Positions 45,374 through 56,490 of a stretch of 64,000 nucleotides of DNA are shown piece after piece. Source of the stretch: Pseudomonas sp. BN411. Lineage in GTDB: Bacteria; Pseudomonadota; Gammaproteobacteria; Pseudomonadales; Pseudomonadaceae. The stretch covers positions 1 to 64,000 of the forward strand of contig NZ_SSOM01000019.1 of NCBI RefSeq assembly GCF_029871235.1, read 5' to 3'. The translations under genes and the position numbers were made by a program. The number at the start of each line of letters is the position of its first letter. The stretch's first letter is position 1. The notes under the pieces were generated by a model that saw only the letters and a program-made list of their open reading frames with translations, had not been told where the DNA came from and did not search any database.

Positions 45374-46138
45374 TCAGGCTGGGGTCTCGACCTTGGCGGT
45401 GGTTTGCGGACCTTCCAACTCGCGCTGAGTCGCTTCCACCCAGGTAAAAGCCCGCTCATTCAGCTCGGCGATGGCCCTTGGCCCCTCACCTTCGGCATAC
45501 ATCACTGGACCGATCACGACCTGGATGGTGCCCGGGCGCTTAGCCCAACCTTCCTTCGGCCAGAAGTGCCCGGCATTGAGTGCCACCGGCAGGACAGGTA
45601 GCCCGGCATTCACCGCCAGGGCCGCGCCACCGCGGGAGAACTTGCCCATCTGGCCGACCGGCACACGGGTGCCCTCAGGGAAGATCAGCACCCAGGCACC
45701 CTGCTTGAGGCGTTCGTCGCCTTGCGCTGCAAGCTGCTTGAGGGCTGCCTTGGGGTTGCTGCGATCGATGGCGATGGGCTTCATCAGCGCCATCGCCCAG
45801 CCGAAGAAGGGCACGCGCAGCAGCTCACGCTTGACCACCTGGCTCAGGGGCTCGAAAGCGCCGGAGAGGAAGAAGGTTTCCCAGGTGCTCTGGTGCTTGG
45901 CGAGGATCACGCAAGGCTGTGCCGGAACGTTCTCCATGCCTTTCACTTCATAGCGGATGCCTACCATCACCTTTGCCAGCCAGACGGCAAATCGGCACCA
46001 GCGCCAGACGATGAAGCGGTAGCGCGCGCGAAATGGCATGAAAGGCGCGAAAAAGAGGCTCAACGTGCCCCAGATGAAGGCGCTAAGCGACAGCAGCAGG
46101 TAGAAAAGGAAGGTTCTGATGGCCTGCACTGTCGTCAT
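45374..46138 (-). CDS. plsC: 1-acyl-sn-glycerol-3-phosphate acyltransferase
   Basis: A 254-residue inner-membrane enzyme that makes phosphatidic acid from lysophosphatidic acid. The N-terminal membrane segment (IRTFLFYLLLSLSAFIWGTLSLFF) precedes motif I, AKHQSTWETF, an H-x4-E variant of the usual NHxxxxD, and FPEGTR (motif III). In Pseudomonas the gene at this position is called lptA. It lies 14 bp downstream of gmhB, suggesting co-transcription. Confidence 0.93.
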   Translation of the reverse strand: MTTVQAIRTFLFYLLLSLSAFIWGTLSLFFAPFMPFRARYRFIVWRWCRFAVWLAKVMVGIRYEVKGMENVPAQPCVILAKHQSTWETFFLSGAFEPLSQVVKRELLRVPFFGWAMALMKPIAIDRSNPKAALKQLAAQGDERLKQGAWVLIFPEGTRVPVGQMGKFSRGGAALAVNAGLPVLPVALNAGHFWPKEGWAKRPGTIQVVIGPVMYAEGEGPRAIAELNERAFTWVEATQRELEGPQTTAKVETPA

Positions 46139-46152
46139 GGGAGCTGTTGACC

Positions 46153-46683
46153 TTACTGAAGGAGATGCGCGGCAACCGCCGCAAGATCGTCGAATACCAG
46201 GGTGCCCGCTGGCAAGGTTTTAGCCAGTGTGCGTTCGCCCTTGCCGGTCTTCACCAGAACGGGCTGACAATCGACGGCCAGCGCGGCTTCCAGGTCACCA
46301 CTGCTGTCGCCGACGAACCAGATTCCAGCAAGGTCCACGCCATAGTGCGCGGCGATGCGGTTGAGCATGCCGGGGCGCGGCTTGCGGCAATCGCAGCCTT
46401 CGTCGGGGCCGTGCGGGCAGTACTGGATGATGCCGAGTTCGCCGCCCTGCTCCGCCACCAACTCGCGCAGGCGGGCATGCATGGAGTCCAGGGTGGCAAG
46501 GTCGTAGTAACCGCGCGCGATACCGGATTGGTTGGTGGCCACGGCGACGGTCCAGCCGGCCTTGCTCAGGCGGGCGATGGCCGCGATGGCGCTGGGAATG
46601 GGGATCCATTCCTCAAGGGATTTGATGTAGTCGTCGGAGTCCTCGTTGATGACTCCGTCGCGGTCGAGAATCAGTAGTTTCAT
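46153..46683 (-). CDS. gmhB: D-glycero-beta-D-manno-heptose-1,7-bisphosphate 7-phosphatase
   Basis: A 176-residue HAD-family phosphatase of lipopolysaccharide heptose synthesis. It starts with the catalytic DRDGVINEDSDDYI, then VATNQSGIARGYY. The zinc-binding loop reads QYCPHGPDEGCDCRKPRPGM (His/Cys ligands) and motif IV WFVGDSSGDLEAA. ATG 46683 begins MKLLILDRDG; the longer frame lacks support. It lies between glyS and plsC. Confidence 0.96.
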   Translation of the reverse strand: MKLLILDRDGVINEDSDDYIKSLEEWIPIPSAIAAIARLSKAGWTVAVATNQSGIARGYYDLATLDSMHARLRELVAEQGGELGIIQYCPHGPDEGCDCRKPRPGMLNRIAAHYGVDLAGIWFVGDSSGDLEAALAVDCQPVLVKTGKGERTLAKTLPAGTLVFDDLAAVAAHLLQ

Positions 46684-46755
46684 GAACGACGCCTGAAGCG
46701 TGGAGCCGGAGCGCCCGAAGCATGCTGCCTCGGACCTCCGGCCCACGGGCTTGCC

Positions 46756-48801
46756 TTAGCCCAGTACCGAGATGTCCGCTACGCCCAGGAACAGGCCGCG
46801 CAGCTTGGCCAGCAGCGCATAGCGATTGCCACGAACGGCGGCGTCTTCGGCGTTGACCAGTACCGCTTCGAAGAAGCTGTCCACCGGCTCGCGCAGGCTG
46901 GCCAGGCGCTCCAGGGTTTCGCGGTAGCTGCTGGCGCTCGCCAGGGCCTGCTCGGCGTCGGCCACGGCCTTGGCCAGGGCCTGCTCGGCAGCTTCCTGCA
47001 GCAAGGCATTGTCGACGCTGCCGGGAACATTGCCTTCGGCCTTGCTCAGCAGGTTGGACACGCGCTTGTTGGCGGCAGCCAGGGCCGCCGCTTCCGGCAG
47101 CTTGCGGAAGGCTTGGACGGCCTGCACGCGCTGGTCGAAGTCCAGGGCCGAGGACGGCTGCAGGGCGCGTACCGAGAGGTACACGGCCACGTCCACACCT
47201 TCGTCCTCATAGCGGGCGCGCAGGCGGTCGAAGACGAACTCCAGCACTTGCTCCGCAAGGCCTTCGGATTTCACCTTGGAACCGTAGAGGTCGATGGCGA
47301 AGGCGACGGCTGCGGCGAGGTCGAGGTTCAGCTGCTTCTCGATCAGGATGCGCAGGACGCCCAGGGCCTGGCGGCGCAGGGCGAAGGGGTCCTTGCTGCC
47401 GGTGGGCAGCATGCCGATGCCGAAGATACCCACCAGGGTGTCCAGCTTGTCGGCCACGGCAACGGCGGCGCCGGTGAGGGTCTGCGGCAGCTCGGCGCCG
47501 GCGCCACGGGGCATGTACTGCTCGTTCAGCGCCTTGGCGACGTCTTCCGGCTCACCGTCGTTGGTCGCGTAGTAATAGCCGGCAATGCCCTGCATTTCCG
47601 GGAATTCGCCGACCATCTCGGTGGCCAGGTCGCATTTGGCGAGGATGCCGGCGCGCGCAGCGCGGGCCGGATCGGCGCCGATCTGCTCGGCCACGAAACC
47701 CGCGAGGCGGGATACGCGTTCTGCTTTCTCGTAGACGGTACCGAGCTGAGCCTGGAACACCACGTTCTTCAGGCGCTCGTTGAAGACTTCGAGCTTCTGC
47801 TTCTTGTCCTGCTTGAAGAAGAACTCGGCGTCGGTGAGGCGCGGGCGAACCACCTTCTCGTTACCGGAGACGATTTGCGCCGGGTCCTTGCTGACCACGT
47901 TGGCCACGGTGATGAAGCGCGGCAGCAGCTTGCCGTTGGTATCCAGCAGGCAGAAGTACTTCTGGTTGTCCTGCATGGTGGAGATCAGGGCCTCCTGGGG
48001 TACGGCGAGGAAGCGCTCCTCGAAGGAGCACACCAGCGGCACCGGCCACTCGACCAGGGCAGTCACTTCGTCCAGCAGGTCGGCGGGCACCACGGCAGTG
48101 CCGTTCTGTTCGGCAGCCAGTTCGGCCACACGCTTGGCGATGATCTCGCGGCGTTCGGCGAAGTCGGCCAGCACGTGGGCGCTGCGCAGGTCTTCCAGAT
48201 AGGTGGAAGGCTTGCTGATACGGATGTTGTCCGGATTGTGGAAACGGTGGCCACGGGATTCACGACCGGCTTTCTGGGTGAGGATCTCGCAATCCACCAC
48301 GTCGTCGCCGAACAGCATGACCAGCCACTGGGTCGGACGGACGAACTCTTCGCGGCGAGCGGCCCAGCGCATGCGTTTCGGAATCGGCAAGGCAGCCAGG
48401 GAGGTTTCGACGATACCCGGCAGCAAGCCCGCGGCGGGCTGGCCGGGAATGGACTGGCTGAACTTCAGCTTCGGACCGCTCTTGTCGATCTGCTCCAGGT
48501 CGACACCGCACTTGCGGGCGAAGCCCAGTGCGGCCTGGGTCGGCTTGCCTTCAGCGTCGAAGGCAGCCTGGATCGGCGGACCGTCGAGGTTGACGCTGCG
48601 ATCGGGTTGTTGGGTGGCCAGTTGCTCCACCAGCACGGCCAGACGGCGCGGGGCGGCGAATACCTGGGCCTTGGCATAGCCCAGGCCGGCGGCCTTGAGG
48701 CCTTGCTCGATGCCGCCGAGGAAGGCGTCACCCAGGGTTTTCAGGGCCTTGGGAGGCAGCTCTTCAGTGCCCAGCTCTACCAGGAAATCTTGTGCACTCA
48801 T
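46756..48801 (-). CDS. glyS: glycyl-tRNA synthetase beta subunit
   Basis: A 681-residue beta chain of the tetrameric alpha2beta2 glycyl-tRNA synthetase, with N-terminal [23 protein letters not shown] and the HD-like and anticodon-binding domains typical of GlyS (residues about 580-670). Its ATG overlaps the glyQ stop as ATGA, ensuring balanced synthesis of both chains. Full length. Confidence 0.97.
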   Translation of the reverse strand: MSAQDFLVELGTEELPPKALKTLGDAFLGGIEQGLKAAGLGYAKAQVFAAPRRLAVLVEQLATQQPDRSVNLDGPPIQAAFDAEGKPTQAALGFARKCGVDLEQIDKSGPKLKFSQSIPGQPAAGLLPGIVETSLAALPIPKRMRWAARREEFVRPTQWLVMLFGDDVVDCEILTQKAGRESRGHRFHNPDNIRISKPSTYLEDLRSAHVLADFAERREIIAKRVAELAAEQNGTAVVPADLLDEVTALVEWPVPLVCSFEERFLAVPQEALISTMQDNQKYFCLLDTNGKLLPRFITVANVVSKDPAQIVSGNEKVVRPRLTDAEFFFKQDKKQKLEVFNERLKNVVFQAQLGTVYEKAERVSRLAGFVAEQIGADPARAARAGILAKCDLATEMVGEFPEMQGIAGYYYATNDGEPEDVAKALNEQYMPRGAGAELPQTLTGAAVAVADKLDTLVGIFGIGMLPTGSKDPFALRRQALGVLRILIEKQLNLDLAAAVAFAIDLYGSKVKSEGLAEQVLEFVFDRLRARYEDEGVDVAVYLSVRALQPSSALDFDQRVQAVQAFRKLPEAAALAAANKRVSNLLSKAEGNVPGSVDNALLQEAAEQALAKAVADAEQALASASSYRETLERLASLREPVDSFFEAVLVNAEDAAVRGNRYALLAKLRGLFLGVADISVLG

Positions 48802-49745
48802 TCTTGAGCCTCCAGCTTGGCCAGTACTTCGTCACGCAGTTCGGGAGTGGCCATGGGGAAGCCGAGACGCGCGCGCGCCTGCAGGTAGCTTTGCGCCACG
48901 GCGCGGGCCAGGGTGCGCACGCGCAGGATGTAGCGCTGGCGCTCGGTCACCGAGATGGCGCGGCGGGCGTCCAGCAGGTTGAAGGTGTGGGAGGCCTTGA
49001 GGACCATCTCGTAGGTCGGCAGCGGCAGCTGCAGCTCGATCAAGCGGTTCGCTTCGCTTTCGTAGAAGTCGAACAGCTCGAACAGCTTCTCGACGTTGGC
49101 GTGCTCGAAGTTGTAGGTCGACTGCTCCACTTCGTTCTGGTGGAACACATCGCCATAGGTGACCTTGCCGAAGGGGCCGTCGGCCCAGATCAGGTCGTAC
49201 ACCGAGTCGACGCCCTGGATGTACATGGCCAGGCGCTCGAGACCGTAGGTGATCTCGCCGGTGACCGGGTAGCACTCGATGCCGCCCACCTGCTGGAAGT
49301 AGGTGAACTGGGTGACTTCCATGCCGTTCAGCCAGATTTCCCAGCCCAGGCCCCAGGCGCCGAGGGTCGGGGATTCCCAGTTGTCCTCGACGAAACGGAT
49401 GTCATGCACCAGCGGGTCGACGCCGATGGCCTTCAGCGAGCCGAGGTACAGCTCCTGGAAGTTCTCCGGGTTGGGCTTGAGGACCACCTGGAACTGGTAG
49501 TAGTGCTGCAGGCGGTTGGGGTTCTCGCCGTAGCGGCCGTCGGTCGGACGGCGGGACGGCTGCACGTAGGCGGCGTTCCAGGTCTCCGGGCCGATGGCGC
49601 GGAGGAAGGTGGCGGTGTGGAAAGTACCGGCGCCCACTTCCATGTCGTAGGGCTGGAGCACCACGCAGCCCTGCTCGGCCCAGTATTGCTGCAGGGCGAG
49701 GATCAGGTCTTGGAAGGTGCGCACGGCGGGCGTAGTCTGGCTCAC
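48798..49745 (-). CDS. glyQ: glycyl-tRNA synthetase alpha subunit
   Basis: A 315-residue catalytic alpha chain of class II glycyl-tRNA synthetase. The conserved blocks [46 protein letters not shown] and [17 protein letters not shown] are present. GTG 49745, with AGGTGA 5-6 bases upstream, gives the known start and the standard family length; the longer frame (to 49850) overlaps the tag region and is not used. Confidence 0.96.
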   Translation of the reverse strand: MSQTTPAVRTFQDLILALQQYWAEQGCVVLQPYDMEVGAGTFHTATFLRAIGPETWNAAYVQPSRRPTDGRYGENPNRLQHYYQFQVVLKPNPENFQELYLGSLKAIGVDPLVHDIRFVEDNWESPTLGAWGLGWEIWLNGMEVTQFTYFQQVGGIECYPVTGEITYGLERLAMYIQGVDSVYDLIWADGPFGKVTYGDVFHQNEVEQSTYNFEHANVEKLFELFDFYESEANRLIELQLPLPTYEMVLKASHTFNLLDARRAISVTERQRYILRVRTLARAVAQSYLQARARLGFPMATPELRDEVLAKLEAQE

Positions 49746-49827
49746 GAATTTCACCTGTGCTGGGTCTTCGACGGAAAATGCCGGAGTATACCCGATCCGA
49801 CCCCGCCGCAACCGCATGGAAAGCCTT

Positions 49828-50379
49828 ATGCCACGCTGCTTCTGGTGCAATGACGACCCCCTCTATATCGCCTACCACGACACCGAATGGGGCGTACCGC
49901 TGAAGGACCCGGCGGCGCTCTTCGAACTGCTCCTGCTGGAAGGCTTCCAGGCCGGCCTTTCGTGGATCACCGTGCTGAAGAAGCGTGAGCGTTACCGCGA
50001 GGTGCTGTTCGGTTTCGACCCGAAGCGCCTGGCGGTGATGAGCGACGAGGAAATCGAGACGCTGATGCAGGACCCGGGCATCATCCGCAACTTCCTCAAG
50101 CTCAAGGCTGCCCGGCAGAACGCCCAGGCCTGGCTGCGCCAGGACGACCCGGTGGCGCTGCTCTGGTCGTTCGTCGGTGGCAAGCCGAAGATCAATCACT
50201 TCAGCGAGCGCGGCCAGGTGCCGGCAGTAACGCCGGAGGCGGAGGCCATGAGCAAGGCCTTGAAGAAAGCCGGTTTCACCTTCGTCGGTCCGACCATCTG
50301 CTACGCCTTCATGCAGGCCGCTGGCATGGTCATGGATCACACCACGGACTGCGACCGTTACCGTGAACTGACCGCCTGA
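49828..50379 (+). CDS. tag: 3-methyladenine DNA glycosylase I
   Basis: A 183-residue base-excision repair enzyme removing 3-methyladenine. Zinc-ligand residues and signature: [43 protein letters not shown], and the C-terminal [29 protein letters not shown] 49828 follows GGAAAG; an ATG at 49816 is the alternative. Divergent from glyQ. Confidence 0.95.
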   Translation: MPRCFWCNDDPLYIAYHDTEWGVPLKDPAALFELLLLEGFQAGLSWITVLKKRERYREVLFGFDPKRLAVMSDEEIETLMQDPGIIRNFLKLKAARQNAQAWLRQDDPVALLWSFVGGKPKINHFSERGQVPAVTPEAEAMSKALKKAGFTFVGPTICYAFMQAAGMVMDHTTDCDRYRELTA

Positions 50380-50433
50380 GGCGGCATCGTTCACGCGGCG
50401 AGGGTAGAATGCGCGCTTTTCGATCTACTGGAG

Positions 50434-51327
50434 ATGCCTGTGGATAAGCTGAAAGGCGCGCTGGTCGTCGGTTTCCTGCGCCTCTTTGCCCTGCTCCCGT
50501 GGCGCGCCGTGCAAGCGGTCGGCGCCACCATCGGCTGGCTGATGTGGAAACTGCCGAACCGTTCCCGCGAAGTGGTGCGGATCAACCTGTCCAAGTGCTT
50601 TCCCGAGCTGTCGCCGGCCGAACTAGAACAGCGTGTGGGCCAGAGCCTGAAGGATATCGGCAAGACCTTCACCGAGAGCGCCTGTGCCTGGATCTGGCCG
50701 GCGGAGAAGTCCATCGGCCTGGTGCGCGAAGTGGAAGGCCTGCACGTGCTGCATGAGGCCCTGGCCAGCGGCAAGGGCGTAGTGGGCATCACCAGCCACC
50801 TGGGCAACTGGGAAGTGCTCAATCACTTCTACTGCGCCCAGTGCAAACCCATCATCTTCTACCGCCCGCCGAAGCTGAAGGCGGTGGACGATCTGCTGCA
50901 GAAGCAGCGCGTTCAGCTGGGCAACCGCGTGGCGCCTTCCACCAAGGAAGGCATCCTCAGCGTGATCAAGGAAGTGCGCAAAGGTGGCGCGGTGGGCATC
51001 CCCGCCGACCCTGAGCCGAGCCTCTCGGCTGGCGTCTTCGTGCCCTTCCTCGGCACCCAGGCACTGACCAGCAAGTTCGTTCCCGGCATGCTGGCCGGCG
51101 GCAAGGCGCGCGGCGTATTCCTGCATGCCCTGCGCCTGCCCGATGGTTCGGGCTTCAAGGTGATCCTCGAAGCCGCGCCCGAAGGCATGTACAGCGAGAA
51201 CGTTGAAGAAGGCGTCGCGGCCATGAGCCAGGTGGTGGAGAAGTACGTACGGGCCTACCCGACCCAGTACATGTGGAGCATGAAACGCTTCAAGAAGCGC
51301 CCCGAGGGCGAGAAGAAGTGGTATTGA
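50434..51327 (+). CDS. LpxL/HtrB-family lipid A acyltransferase
   Basis: A 297-residue inner-membrane acyltransferase of the lipid A biosynthesis lauroyl/myristoyl family. It starts MDKLKGALVVGFLRLFALLPWRAVQAVG. The HTrB signature is SHLGNWEVLNHF (H-x4-E), then PADPEPSLSAGVFVPFLGTQA and the end TQYMWSMKRFKKRPEGEKKW. Its orthologue in P. aeruginosa sits in the same place (PA0011). Exact chain and site of acylation unknown. A strong terminator follows. Confidence 0.93.
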   Translation: MPVDKLKGALVVGFLRLFALLPWRAVQAVGATIGWLMWKLPNRSREVVRINLSKCFPELSPAELEQRVGQSLKDIGKTFTESACAWIWPAEKSIGLVREVEGLHVLHEALASGKGVVGITSHLGNWEVLNHFYCAQCKPIIFYRPPKLKAVDDLLQKQRVQLGNRVAPSTKEGILSVIKEVRKGGAVGIPADPEPSLSAGVFVPFLGTQALTSKFVPGMLAGGKARGVFLHALRLPDGSGFKVILEAAPEGMYSENVEEGVAAMSQVVEKYVRAYPTQYMWSMKRFKKRPEGEKKWY

Positions 51328-51330
51328 CGA

Positions 51331-51356
51331 AAAAGGCGCCGAGAGGCGCCTTTTTT
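51331..51356 (+). terminator. terminator after the lpxL-like gene
   Basis: Perfect stem AAAAGGCGCC / GGCGCCTTTT with a GAGA loop, ending in TTTTTT, starting 4 bases after the stop codon. Confidence 0.93.
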
Positions 51357-51445
51357 GTGGCCCTTATGCGGCTCGAGAAAGGGTTGTTCCAGATTTGATA
51401 CATCGTTAACGTCGGCAACTCACCGGCTCAGGACGATGCGATCCC

Positions 51446-51712
51446 ATGGCGAACCAGCGGCAATTTCCCCGAACTCCGATGAAATGCAGGATCAAGATCA
51501 GCCACCCGACCTTCGGTGAGCTGGTTGCCCAGACCCGCGACCTCTCCGATGGCGGCGTCTATGTCCGCCATCCGGACCTGGCGGCCCTTCCCGCCGGCAG
51601 CATCGTCCGCGGCCAGGTGCAGGACCTGCCCTTCGAGGCACCTGTCCTGGCGATGGAAGTGATGCGGGCGGATGCCGAGGGCGCCGGCTTTCGTTTCCTG
51701 ACGGAAGGTTGA
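51446..51712 (+). CDS. PilZ-domain protein
   Basis: An 88-residue single PilZ domain, a cyclic-di-GMP receptor type. The binding motifs are RQFPR (R5-x3-R9) and DLSDGG (DxSxxG), followed by beta-strands VYVRHPD and AGFRFL. It can act by binding c-di-GMP and then a partner protein. A lone gene after the lpxL-like terminator; the P. aeruginosa orthologue occupies the same position. Target pathway unknown. Confidence 0.9.
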   Translation: MANQRQFPRTPMKCRIKISHPTFGELVAQTRDLSDGGVYVRHPDLAALPAGSIVRGQVQDLPFEAPVLAMEVMRADAEGAGFRFLTEG

Positions 51713-51810
51713 TTCCCCTCCAGGCAAGACCACCTACCTCAGTCTCCCCCCTAATCGCTTCTCGGCCTTGCGCCGTTCTGTGCAACCTCTAATCGCGCGG
51801 GCAGAGTCGA

Positions 51811-52134
51811 TCAGGCCGACGCGCCGCCCCGCTTGTCCAGGCGCTTGAGGAACACCGTCATTTCCTTCTCCGCCTGCTTGTCGCCATGGGCCTGGGCGGC
51901 CGCGAGGCCTTCGGTCCAGGCGGCGCGGGCGGCGGCGAGGTCTCCGTTCGCTTCCAGGGCCTTGCCCAGCAGCTTCCAGGCGGCGGAATACTTGGGGTCC
52001 TGCTCGACGCAACGGCGCAGGTGCAGAGCAGCCTGGGCTGCATCGCCCTGGTCGAGGTAACCCTTGCCCAGGCCGAAGCGCAGCAGCGGGTTATCCACAC
52101 CCTTGGCCAGCATCTTTTCCAGTCCTTCGAGCAT
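51811..52134 (-). CDS. small TPR-repeat protein
   Basis: A 107-residue helical protein built of two to three tetratricopeptide-like repeats (LRFGLGKGYLDQGDAAQAALHLRRCVEQDPKYSAAWKLLGKALEANGDLAAARAAWTEGL), a protein-interaction scaffold. It lies 12 bp after trkA on the same strand, probably co-transcribed. Function unknown. Confidence 0.88.
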   Translation of the reverse strand: MLEGLEKMLAKGVDNPLLRFGLGKGYLDQGDAAQAALHLRRCVEQDPKYSAAWKLLGKALEANGDLAAARAAWTEGLAAAQAHGDKQAEKEMTVFLKRLDKRGGASA

Positions 52135-52146
52135 GGGACGTGCTCC

Positions 52147-53520
52147 TTAGAAGAAGGTCAGGCCCACCTGGAACAACCGCTCGGCGTCACGGATGTACTT
52201 CTTGTCCACGAGGAACAGGATCACGTGGTCGCCGGATTCGATCACGGTGTCGTCGTGGGCGATCAGCACTTCCTCGTCACGAATGATGGCGCCGATGGTG
52301 GTGCCCGGTGGCAGGGCAATTTCTTCGATCATCTTGCCCACCACCTTGCTCGACTTGGCGTCGCCATGGGCGATGGCTTCGATGGCTTCGGCCGCACCAC
52401 GACGCAGGGAGTGCACGCTGACGATGTCGCCGCGGCGCACGTGGGTCAGCAGGGTGCCGATGGTGGCCAGCTGCGGGCTGATGGCGATGTCGATATCGCC
52501 GCCCTGCACCAGGTCCACGTAGGCCGGGTTGTTGATGATGGTCATCACTTTGCGCGCGCCCAGGCGTTTGGCCAGCAGCGAGGACATGATGTTGGCCTCG
52601 TCGTCGTTGGTCAGGGCGAGGAAGATGTCCGCGTCGCTGATGTTCTCTTCCACCAGCAGGTCGCGGTCGGAGGCGCTGCCCTGGAGCACGATGGTGCTGT
52701 CCAGGACTTCCGAGAGATGGCGGCAGCGTGCCGGGTTCATCTCGATGATCTTCACCTGGTAGCGGCTCTCGATGGCTTCGGCCAGGCGCTCGCCGATATG
52801 GCCGCCGCCGGCGATCACCACGCGCTTGTAGCTGTCTTCCAGGCGGCGCAGCTCGCTCATCACCGCGCGGATGTGCGCCTTGGCGGCGATGAAGAAGACT
52901 TCGTCATCGGCCTCGATCACGGTATCGCCCTTGGGCAGGATCGGCCGGTTGCGGCGGAAGATGGCGGCCACGCGGGTGTCTACGTTGGGCATGTGCTCGC
53001 GGATCTGGCGCAGCTCCTGGCCCACCAGCGGCCCGCCGTAGTAAGCCCTGACCCCCACCAGCTGGGCCTTGCCTTCGGCGAAGTCGATCACCTGCAGGGC
53101 ACCGGGGTATTCGATCAGGCGCTTGATGTAGTTGGTCACCACCTGCTCGGGGCTGATCAGCACGTCCACCGGAATGGCTTCGTTGTCGAACAGGCCGGCG
53201 CGGGTCAGGTAGGCCGCTTCCCGTACCCGGGCGATCTTGGTCGGGGTGTGGAAGAAGGTGTAGGCCACCTGGCAGGCGACCATGTTCACTTCGTCGCTGT
53301 TGGTCACCGCCACCAGCATGTCGGCATCGTCGGCACCGGCCTGGCGCAGCACGGTGGGAAAGGAGCCTCGGCCCTGCACGGTTCGGATGTCGAGGCGGTC
53401 GCCGAGGTCGCGCAGGCGGTCACCGTCGGTGTCCACCACCGTAATGTCGTTGGCCTCGTCGGAAAGGTGTTCGGCAAGCGTACCGCCCACCTGGCCCGCA
53501 CCGAGAATGATGATCTTCAC
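52147..53520 (-). CDS. trkA: potassium uptake regulatory protein TrkA
   Basis: A 457-residue cytoplasmic peripheral protein that gates the TrkH/TrkG potassium channels. It has two RCK repeats, each with a Rossmann NAD-binding motif ([13 protein letters not shown] at the N-terminus, [14 protein letters not shown] in the middle) and a C-terminal TrkA_C subdomain. It is 11 bp after rsmB, which in P. aeruginosa is also adjacent (PA0016-PA0017). Confidence 0.96.
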   Translation of the reverse strand: MKIIILGAGQVGGTLAEHLSDEANDITVVDTDGDRLRDLGDRLDIRTVQGRGSFPTVLRQAGADDADMLVAVTNSDEVNMVACQVAYTFFHTPTKIARVREAAYLTRAGLFDNEAIPVDVLISPEQVVTNYIKRLIEYPGALQVIDFAEGKAQLVGVRAYYGGPLVGQELRQIREHMPNVDTRVAAIFRRNRPILPKGDTVIEADDEVFFIAAKAHIRAVMSELRRLEDSYKRVVIAGGGHIGERLAEAIESRYQVKIIEMNPARCRHLSEVLDSTIVLQGSASDRDLLVEENISDADIFLALTNDDEANIMSSLLAKRLGARKVMTIINNPAYVDLVQGGDIDIAISPQLATIGTLLTHVRRGDIVSVHSLRRGAAEAIEAIAHGDAKSSKVVGKMIEEIALPPGTTIGAIIRDEEVLIAHDDTVIESGDHVILFLVDKKYIRDAERLFQVGLTFF

Positions 53521-53531
53521 TGCTAGCTCCG

Positions 53532-54845
53532 TTAGCCGCGTGGCGAGGCGGCGATCTTGATCAGCTTGGCATAGTAGAAACCGTCATGGCCGTCTTCCTG
53601 CGCCAGCAATTGGCGGCCATGGGGTTGTTTCAATCCGAAGGGACCGGGGATATCCAGTTCGCGGGCGCCGGGGGTGCGGGCGAGGAATGCGGCGATGTTG
53701 TCGCTGTTCTCCCGTGGCAGGGTGGAACAGGTGGCATAGAGCAGCACGCCACCCACTTCCAATGTCGGCCAGAGGGCGTCCAGCAGCTCGCCCTGGAGCT
53801 GAGCCAGGGCGGCGATGTCTTCTTCCTTGCGGGTCAGCTTGATGTCCGGGTGGCGGCGGATTACGCCGGTAGCCGAACAGGGCGCGTCGAGGAGGATGCG
53901 CTGGAACGGTTTGCCGTCCCACCAGCTGGCGGTAGCGCGGCCGTCGGCGGCGATCAGCTTCGCATCCAGGCCCAGCCGGTCGAGGTTTTCCCGCACGCGG
54001 ACCAGGCGGCTTTCTTCCAGGTCCACCGCCACCACTTCGGCGAGGTCCGCTTCGGCCTCCAGCACGTGGCAGGTCTTGCCGCCGGGGGCGCAGCAGGCGT
54101 CCAGCACACGCTGTCCGGGCGCCAGTTCCAGCAGGTCGGCCGCCAGCTGTGCGGCTTCGTCCTGCACGCTGACGCGCCCTTCGGAGAAGCCCGGCAGGGT
54201 TTTCACGTCGCAGGCTTCGATGAGGCGGATGCCGTCGCGGCTGAAGGTGCAGGGTTCGGCTGCGATGCCGGCCTGTTGCAGCTCGGCCAGGTAGGCGTCG
54301 CGGCTGCCGTGGCGGCGATTGACCCGAAGGATCAGCGGCGGATGGGCGTTGTTCGCCGCGCAGACCGCTTCCCAATGTTCCGGCCAGGCGGCCTTGAGGG
54401 CCTTCTGCAACCAGCGTGGGTGGGCAGTACGCGCCGCCGGATCGCGTTCGAGCTCGGCGAAGATCGCTTCGCCCTGGCGCTGGGCGTTGCGCAGCACGGC
54501 GTTGAGCAGGCCCTTGGCCCAGGGCTTCTTCAGCTTGTCCGAGCAGCCGACGGTCTCGCCGATGGCGGCATGGGCGGGAATGCGGGTGTAGAAGAGCTGG
54601 TAGAGGCCGACCAGCAGCAGCGCCTCCACATCCTTGTCGGCGGACTTGAACGGCTTCTGCAGCAGACGCTCGGCCAGGGCAGCGAGGCGCGGTTGCCAGC
54701 GCGCGGCACCAAAGGCGAGGTCCTGGGCCAGGGCGCGATCGCGAGGCTCCACCTTGTCCAGTTGCGGCGGCAGGCTCCCGCCGAGGGAAGCCTTGCCTGA
54801 GAGCACCGCGGCCAGGGCTCGGGCGGCGGCGAGACGTGGATTCAT
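53532..54845 (-). CDS. rsmB: 16S rRNA (cytosine-C5) methyltransferase RsmB
   Basis: A 437-residue enzyme methylating C967 of 16S rRNA. The N-terminal NusB-like domain is followed by the SAM domain with [16 protein letters not shown] and catalytic cysteines in [19 protein letters not shown] and [12 protein letters not shown]. Its start overlaps the end of fmt as ATGA, so translation is coupled. Full length. Confidence 0.96.
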   Translation of the reverse strand: MNPRLAAARALAAVLSGKASLGGSLPPQLDKVEPRDRALAQDLAFGAARWQPRLAALAERLLQKPFKSADKDVEALLLVGLYQLFYTRIPAHAAIGETVGCSDKLKKPWAKGLLNAVLRNAQRQGEAIFAELERDPAARTAHPRWLQKALKAAWPEHWEAVCAANNAHPPLILRVNRRHGSRDAYLAELQQAGIAAEPCTFSRDGIRLIEACDVKTLPGFSEGRVSVQDEAAQLAADLLELAPGQRVLDACCAPGGKTCHVLEAEADLAEVVAVDLEESRLVRVRENLDRLGLDAKLIAADGRATASWWDGKPFQRILLDAPCSATGVIRRHPDIKLTRKEEDIAALAQLQGELLDALWPTLEVGGVLLYATCSTLPRENSDNIAAFLARTPGARELDIPGPFGLKQPHGRQLLAQEDGHDGFYYAKLIKIAASPRG

Positions 54846-55786
54846 GCGCCCAGCACCTTGCCCACGGCGAACTGCTCGCGACGGCTGTTGAAGAGGTCGG
54901 CAAAGTTCAGCGGCTTGCCGCCGGGCAATTGCAGGCGGGTCAGGCGCAGGGCGCCCTCGCCACAGGCCACGGTCAGGCCGTCCTTGCTGGCGGCGAGGAT
55001 CTGGCCGGGCGCGCCCTTGCCATCGCCCAGCGCGGCGGCGAGCACTTTCAGCGGCTCGCCGTCGAGAGTGCTGTGGCAGATGGGCCAGGGGTTGAAGGCG
55101 CGAACCAGGCGCTCCAGCTCCACCGCCGGGCGGCTCCAGTCGAGGCGCGCCTCATCCTTGTTCAGCTTGTGGGCGTAGTTGGCCAGGGCGTCGTCCTGCA
55201 CTTCGCCTTTCAAGGTGCCGGCGGCGAGACCTTCGATGGCTTCCAGCACGGCCTTCGGACCCAGTTGCGCGAGGCGGTCGTGCAGGCTGCCGCCAGTGTC
55301 TTCCGCGCTGATCGGGGTGGTGACCTTGAGCAGCATCGGACCGGTGTCGAGGCCCGCCTCCATCTGCATTACGGTGACGCCGCTTGCCGCGTCGCCCGCC
55401 TGCACCGCGCGCTGGATCGGCGCCGCGCCGCGCCAGCGTGGCAGCAGCGAGGCGTGGCTGTTGATGCAGCCCAGGCGCGGGGTGTCGAGCACCACCTGCG
55501 GCAGGATCAGGCCATAGGCAACTACCACCATCAGGTCGGCGCCGAGGGCCTTGAGCTCGGCCTGGGCGGCCGGATCACGCAGGGTCGGCGGCTGCAGCAC
55601 CGGAATGCCGTGTTCGACCGCCAGTTGCTTGACCGGGCTCGGCATCAGCTTCTGGCCGCGACCGGCCGGGCGGTCCGGCTGGGTGTAGACGGCGATGACC
55701 TGGTGGCGGGAGCCCAGCAGGGCGTTGAGGTGCTCGGCGGCGAACTCGGGGGTGCCGGCGAAGACGAGGCGCAGTGGCTCGGTCAT
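54842..55786 (-). CDS. fmt: methionyl-tRNA formyltransferase
   Basis: A 314-residue enzyme that formylates initiator Met-tRNA. The N-terminal catalytic domain starts [24 protein letters not shown], and the signature [17 protein letters not shown] carries the catalytic Asn-His region (GCINSH). The C-terminal OB-like domain binds tRNA. It follows def by 55 bp, with a terminator between; def removes the formyl group that Fmt adds. Confidence 0.97.
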   Translation of the reverse strand: MTEPLRLVFAGTPEFAAEHLNALLGSRHQVIAVYTQPDRPAGRGQKLMPSPVKQLAVEHGIPVLQPPTLRDPAAQAELKALGADLMVVVAYGLILPQVVLDTPRLGCINSHASLLPRWRGAAPIQRAVQAGDAASGVTVMQMEAGLDTGPMLLKVTTPISAEDTGGSLHDRLAQLGPKAVLEAIEGLAAGTLKGEVQDDALANYAHKLNKDEARLDWSRPAVELERLVRAFNPWPICHSTLDGEPLKVLAAALGDGKGAPGQILAASKDGLTVACGEGALRLTRLQLPGGKPLNFADLFNSRREQFAVGKVLGA

Positions 55787-55805
55787 GGGGAAGTCACCAA
55801 AAAGA

Positions 55806-55829
55806 AAAGGCTTGCCGGGGCAAGCCTTT
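55806..55829 (-). terminator. terminator between def and fmt
   Basis: 10-bp stem AAAGGCTTGC / GCAAGCCTTT with a 4-base loop, followed on the minus strand by TTCTTTTT. It lies 12 bases after the def stop and may attenuate read-through into fmt. Confidence 0.85.
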
Positions 55830-55841
55830 GGATCGGGGGAA

Positions 55842-56348
55842 TCAAGCCTGTTGGCGGTGCTGCTTTTCCAGCTTCTTCTTGATGCGGTCGCGCTTGAGGG
55901 ACGACAGGTAGTCGACGAAGAGCTTGCCGTTGAGGTGGTCGCACTCGTGCTGGATGCACACGGCGAGCAGTCCTTCGGCGATCAGTTCATAGGGCTGGCC
56001 ATCGCGGTCCAGGGCCTTGATCTTCACCTTCTGCGGACGATCGACGTTTTCATAGAAACCCGGTACCGAAAGGCAGCCTTCCTGATACTGGTCCATCTCG
56101 TCGGTCAGGGACTCGAATTCGGGGTTGATGAAGACCCGTGGCTCGGATTTGTCTTCCGACAGGTCCATCACCACCACACGTTTGTGGACGTTCACCTGGG
56201 TGGCTGCCAAGCCGATACCGGGAGCGTCGTACATGGTTTCGAACATGTCGTCGATCAGCTTGCGGATGGAGTCGTCGACCACCTCCACCGGTTTGGCAAT
56301 GGTGCGCAACCGCGGATCGGGGAATTCGAGAATGTTCAGAATCGCCAT
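55842..56348 (-). CDS. def: peptide deformylase
   Basis: A 168-residue iron metalloprotease that removes N-formyl groups from nascent proteins. The three motifs are complete: [18 protein letters not shown] and the metal-binding QHECDHLNG. Standard length. It heads def-fmt-rsmB-trkA on the minus strand, divergent from the LysM gene. Confidence 0.97.
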   Translation of the reverse strand: MAILNILEFPDPRLRTIAKPVEVVDDSIRKLIDDMFETMYDAPGIGLAATQVNVHKRVVVMDLSEDKSEPRVFINPEFESLTDEMDQYQEGCLSVPGFYENVDRPQKVKIKALDRDGQPYELIAEGLLAVCIQHECDHLNGKLFVDYLSSLKRDRIKKKLEKQHRQQA

Positions 56349-56490
56349 ATGCGTTTGTGATGCACTTGTGGAATAAGTTGAAAATCCGCTGCTAAGATGG
56401 TGCGCAGCATCGAAAAAACGGCTGCAGAGCCCGGTTGGGGCGGCTCTCAGGGCGTTTCATGTGAATGAACATAATAAAGGGATTCACCGC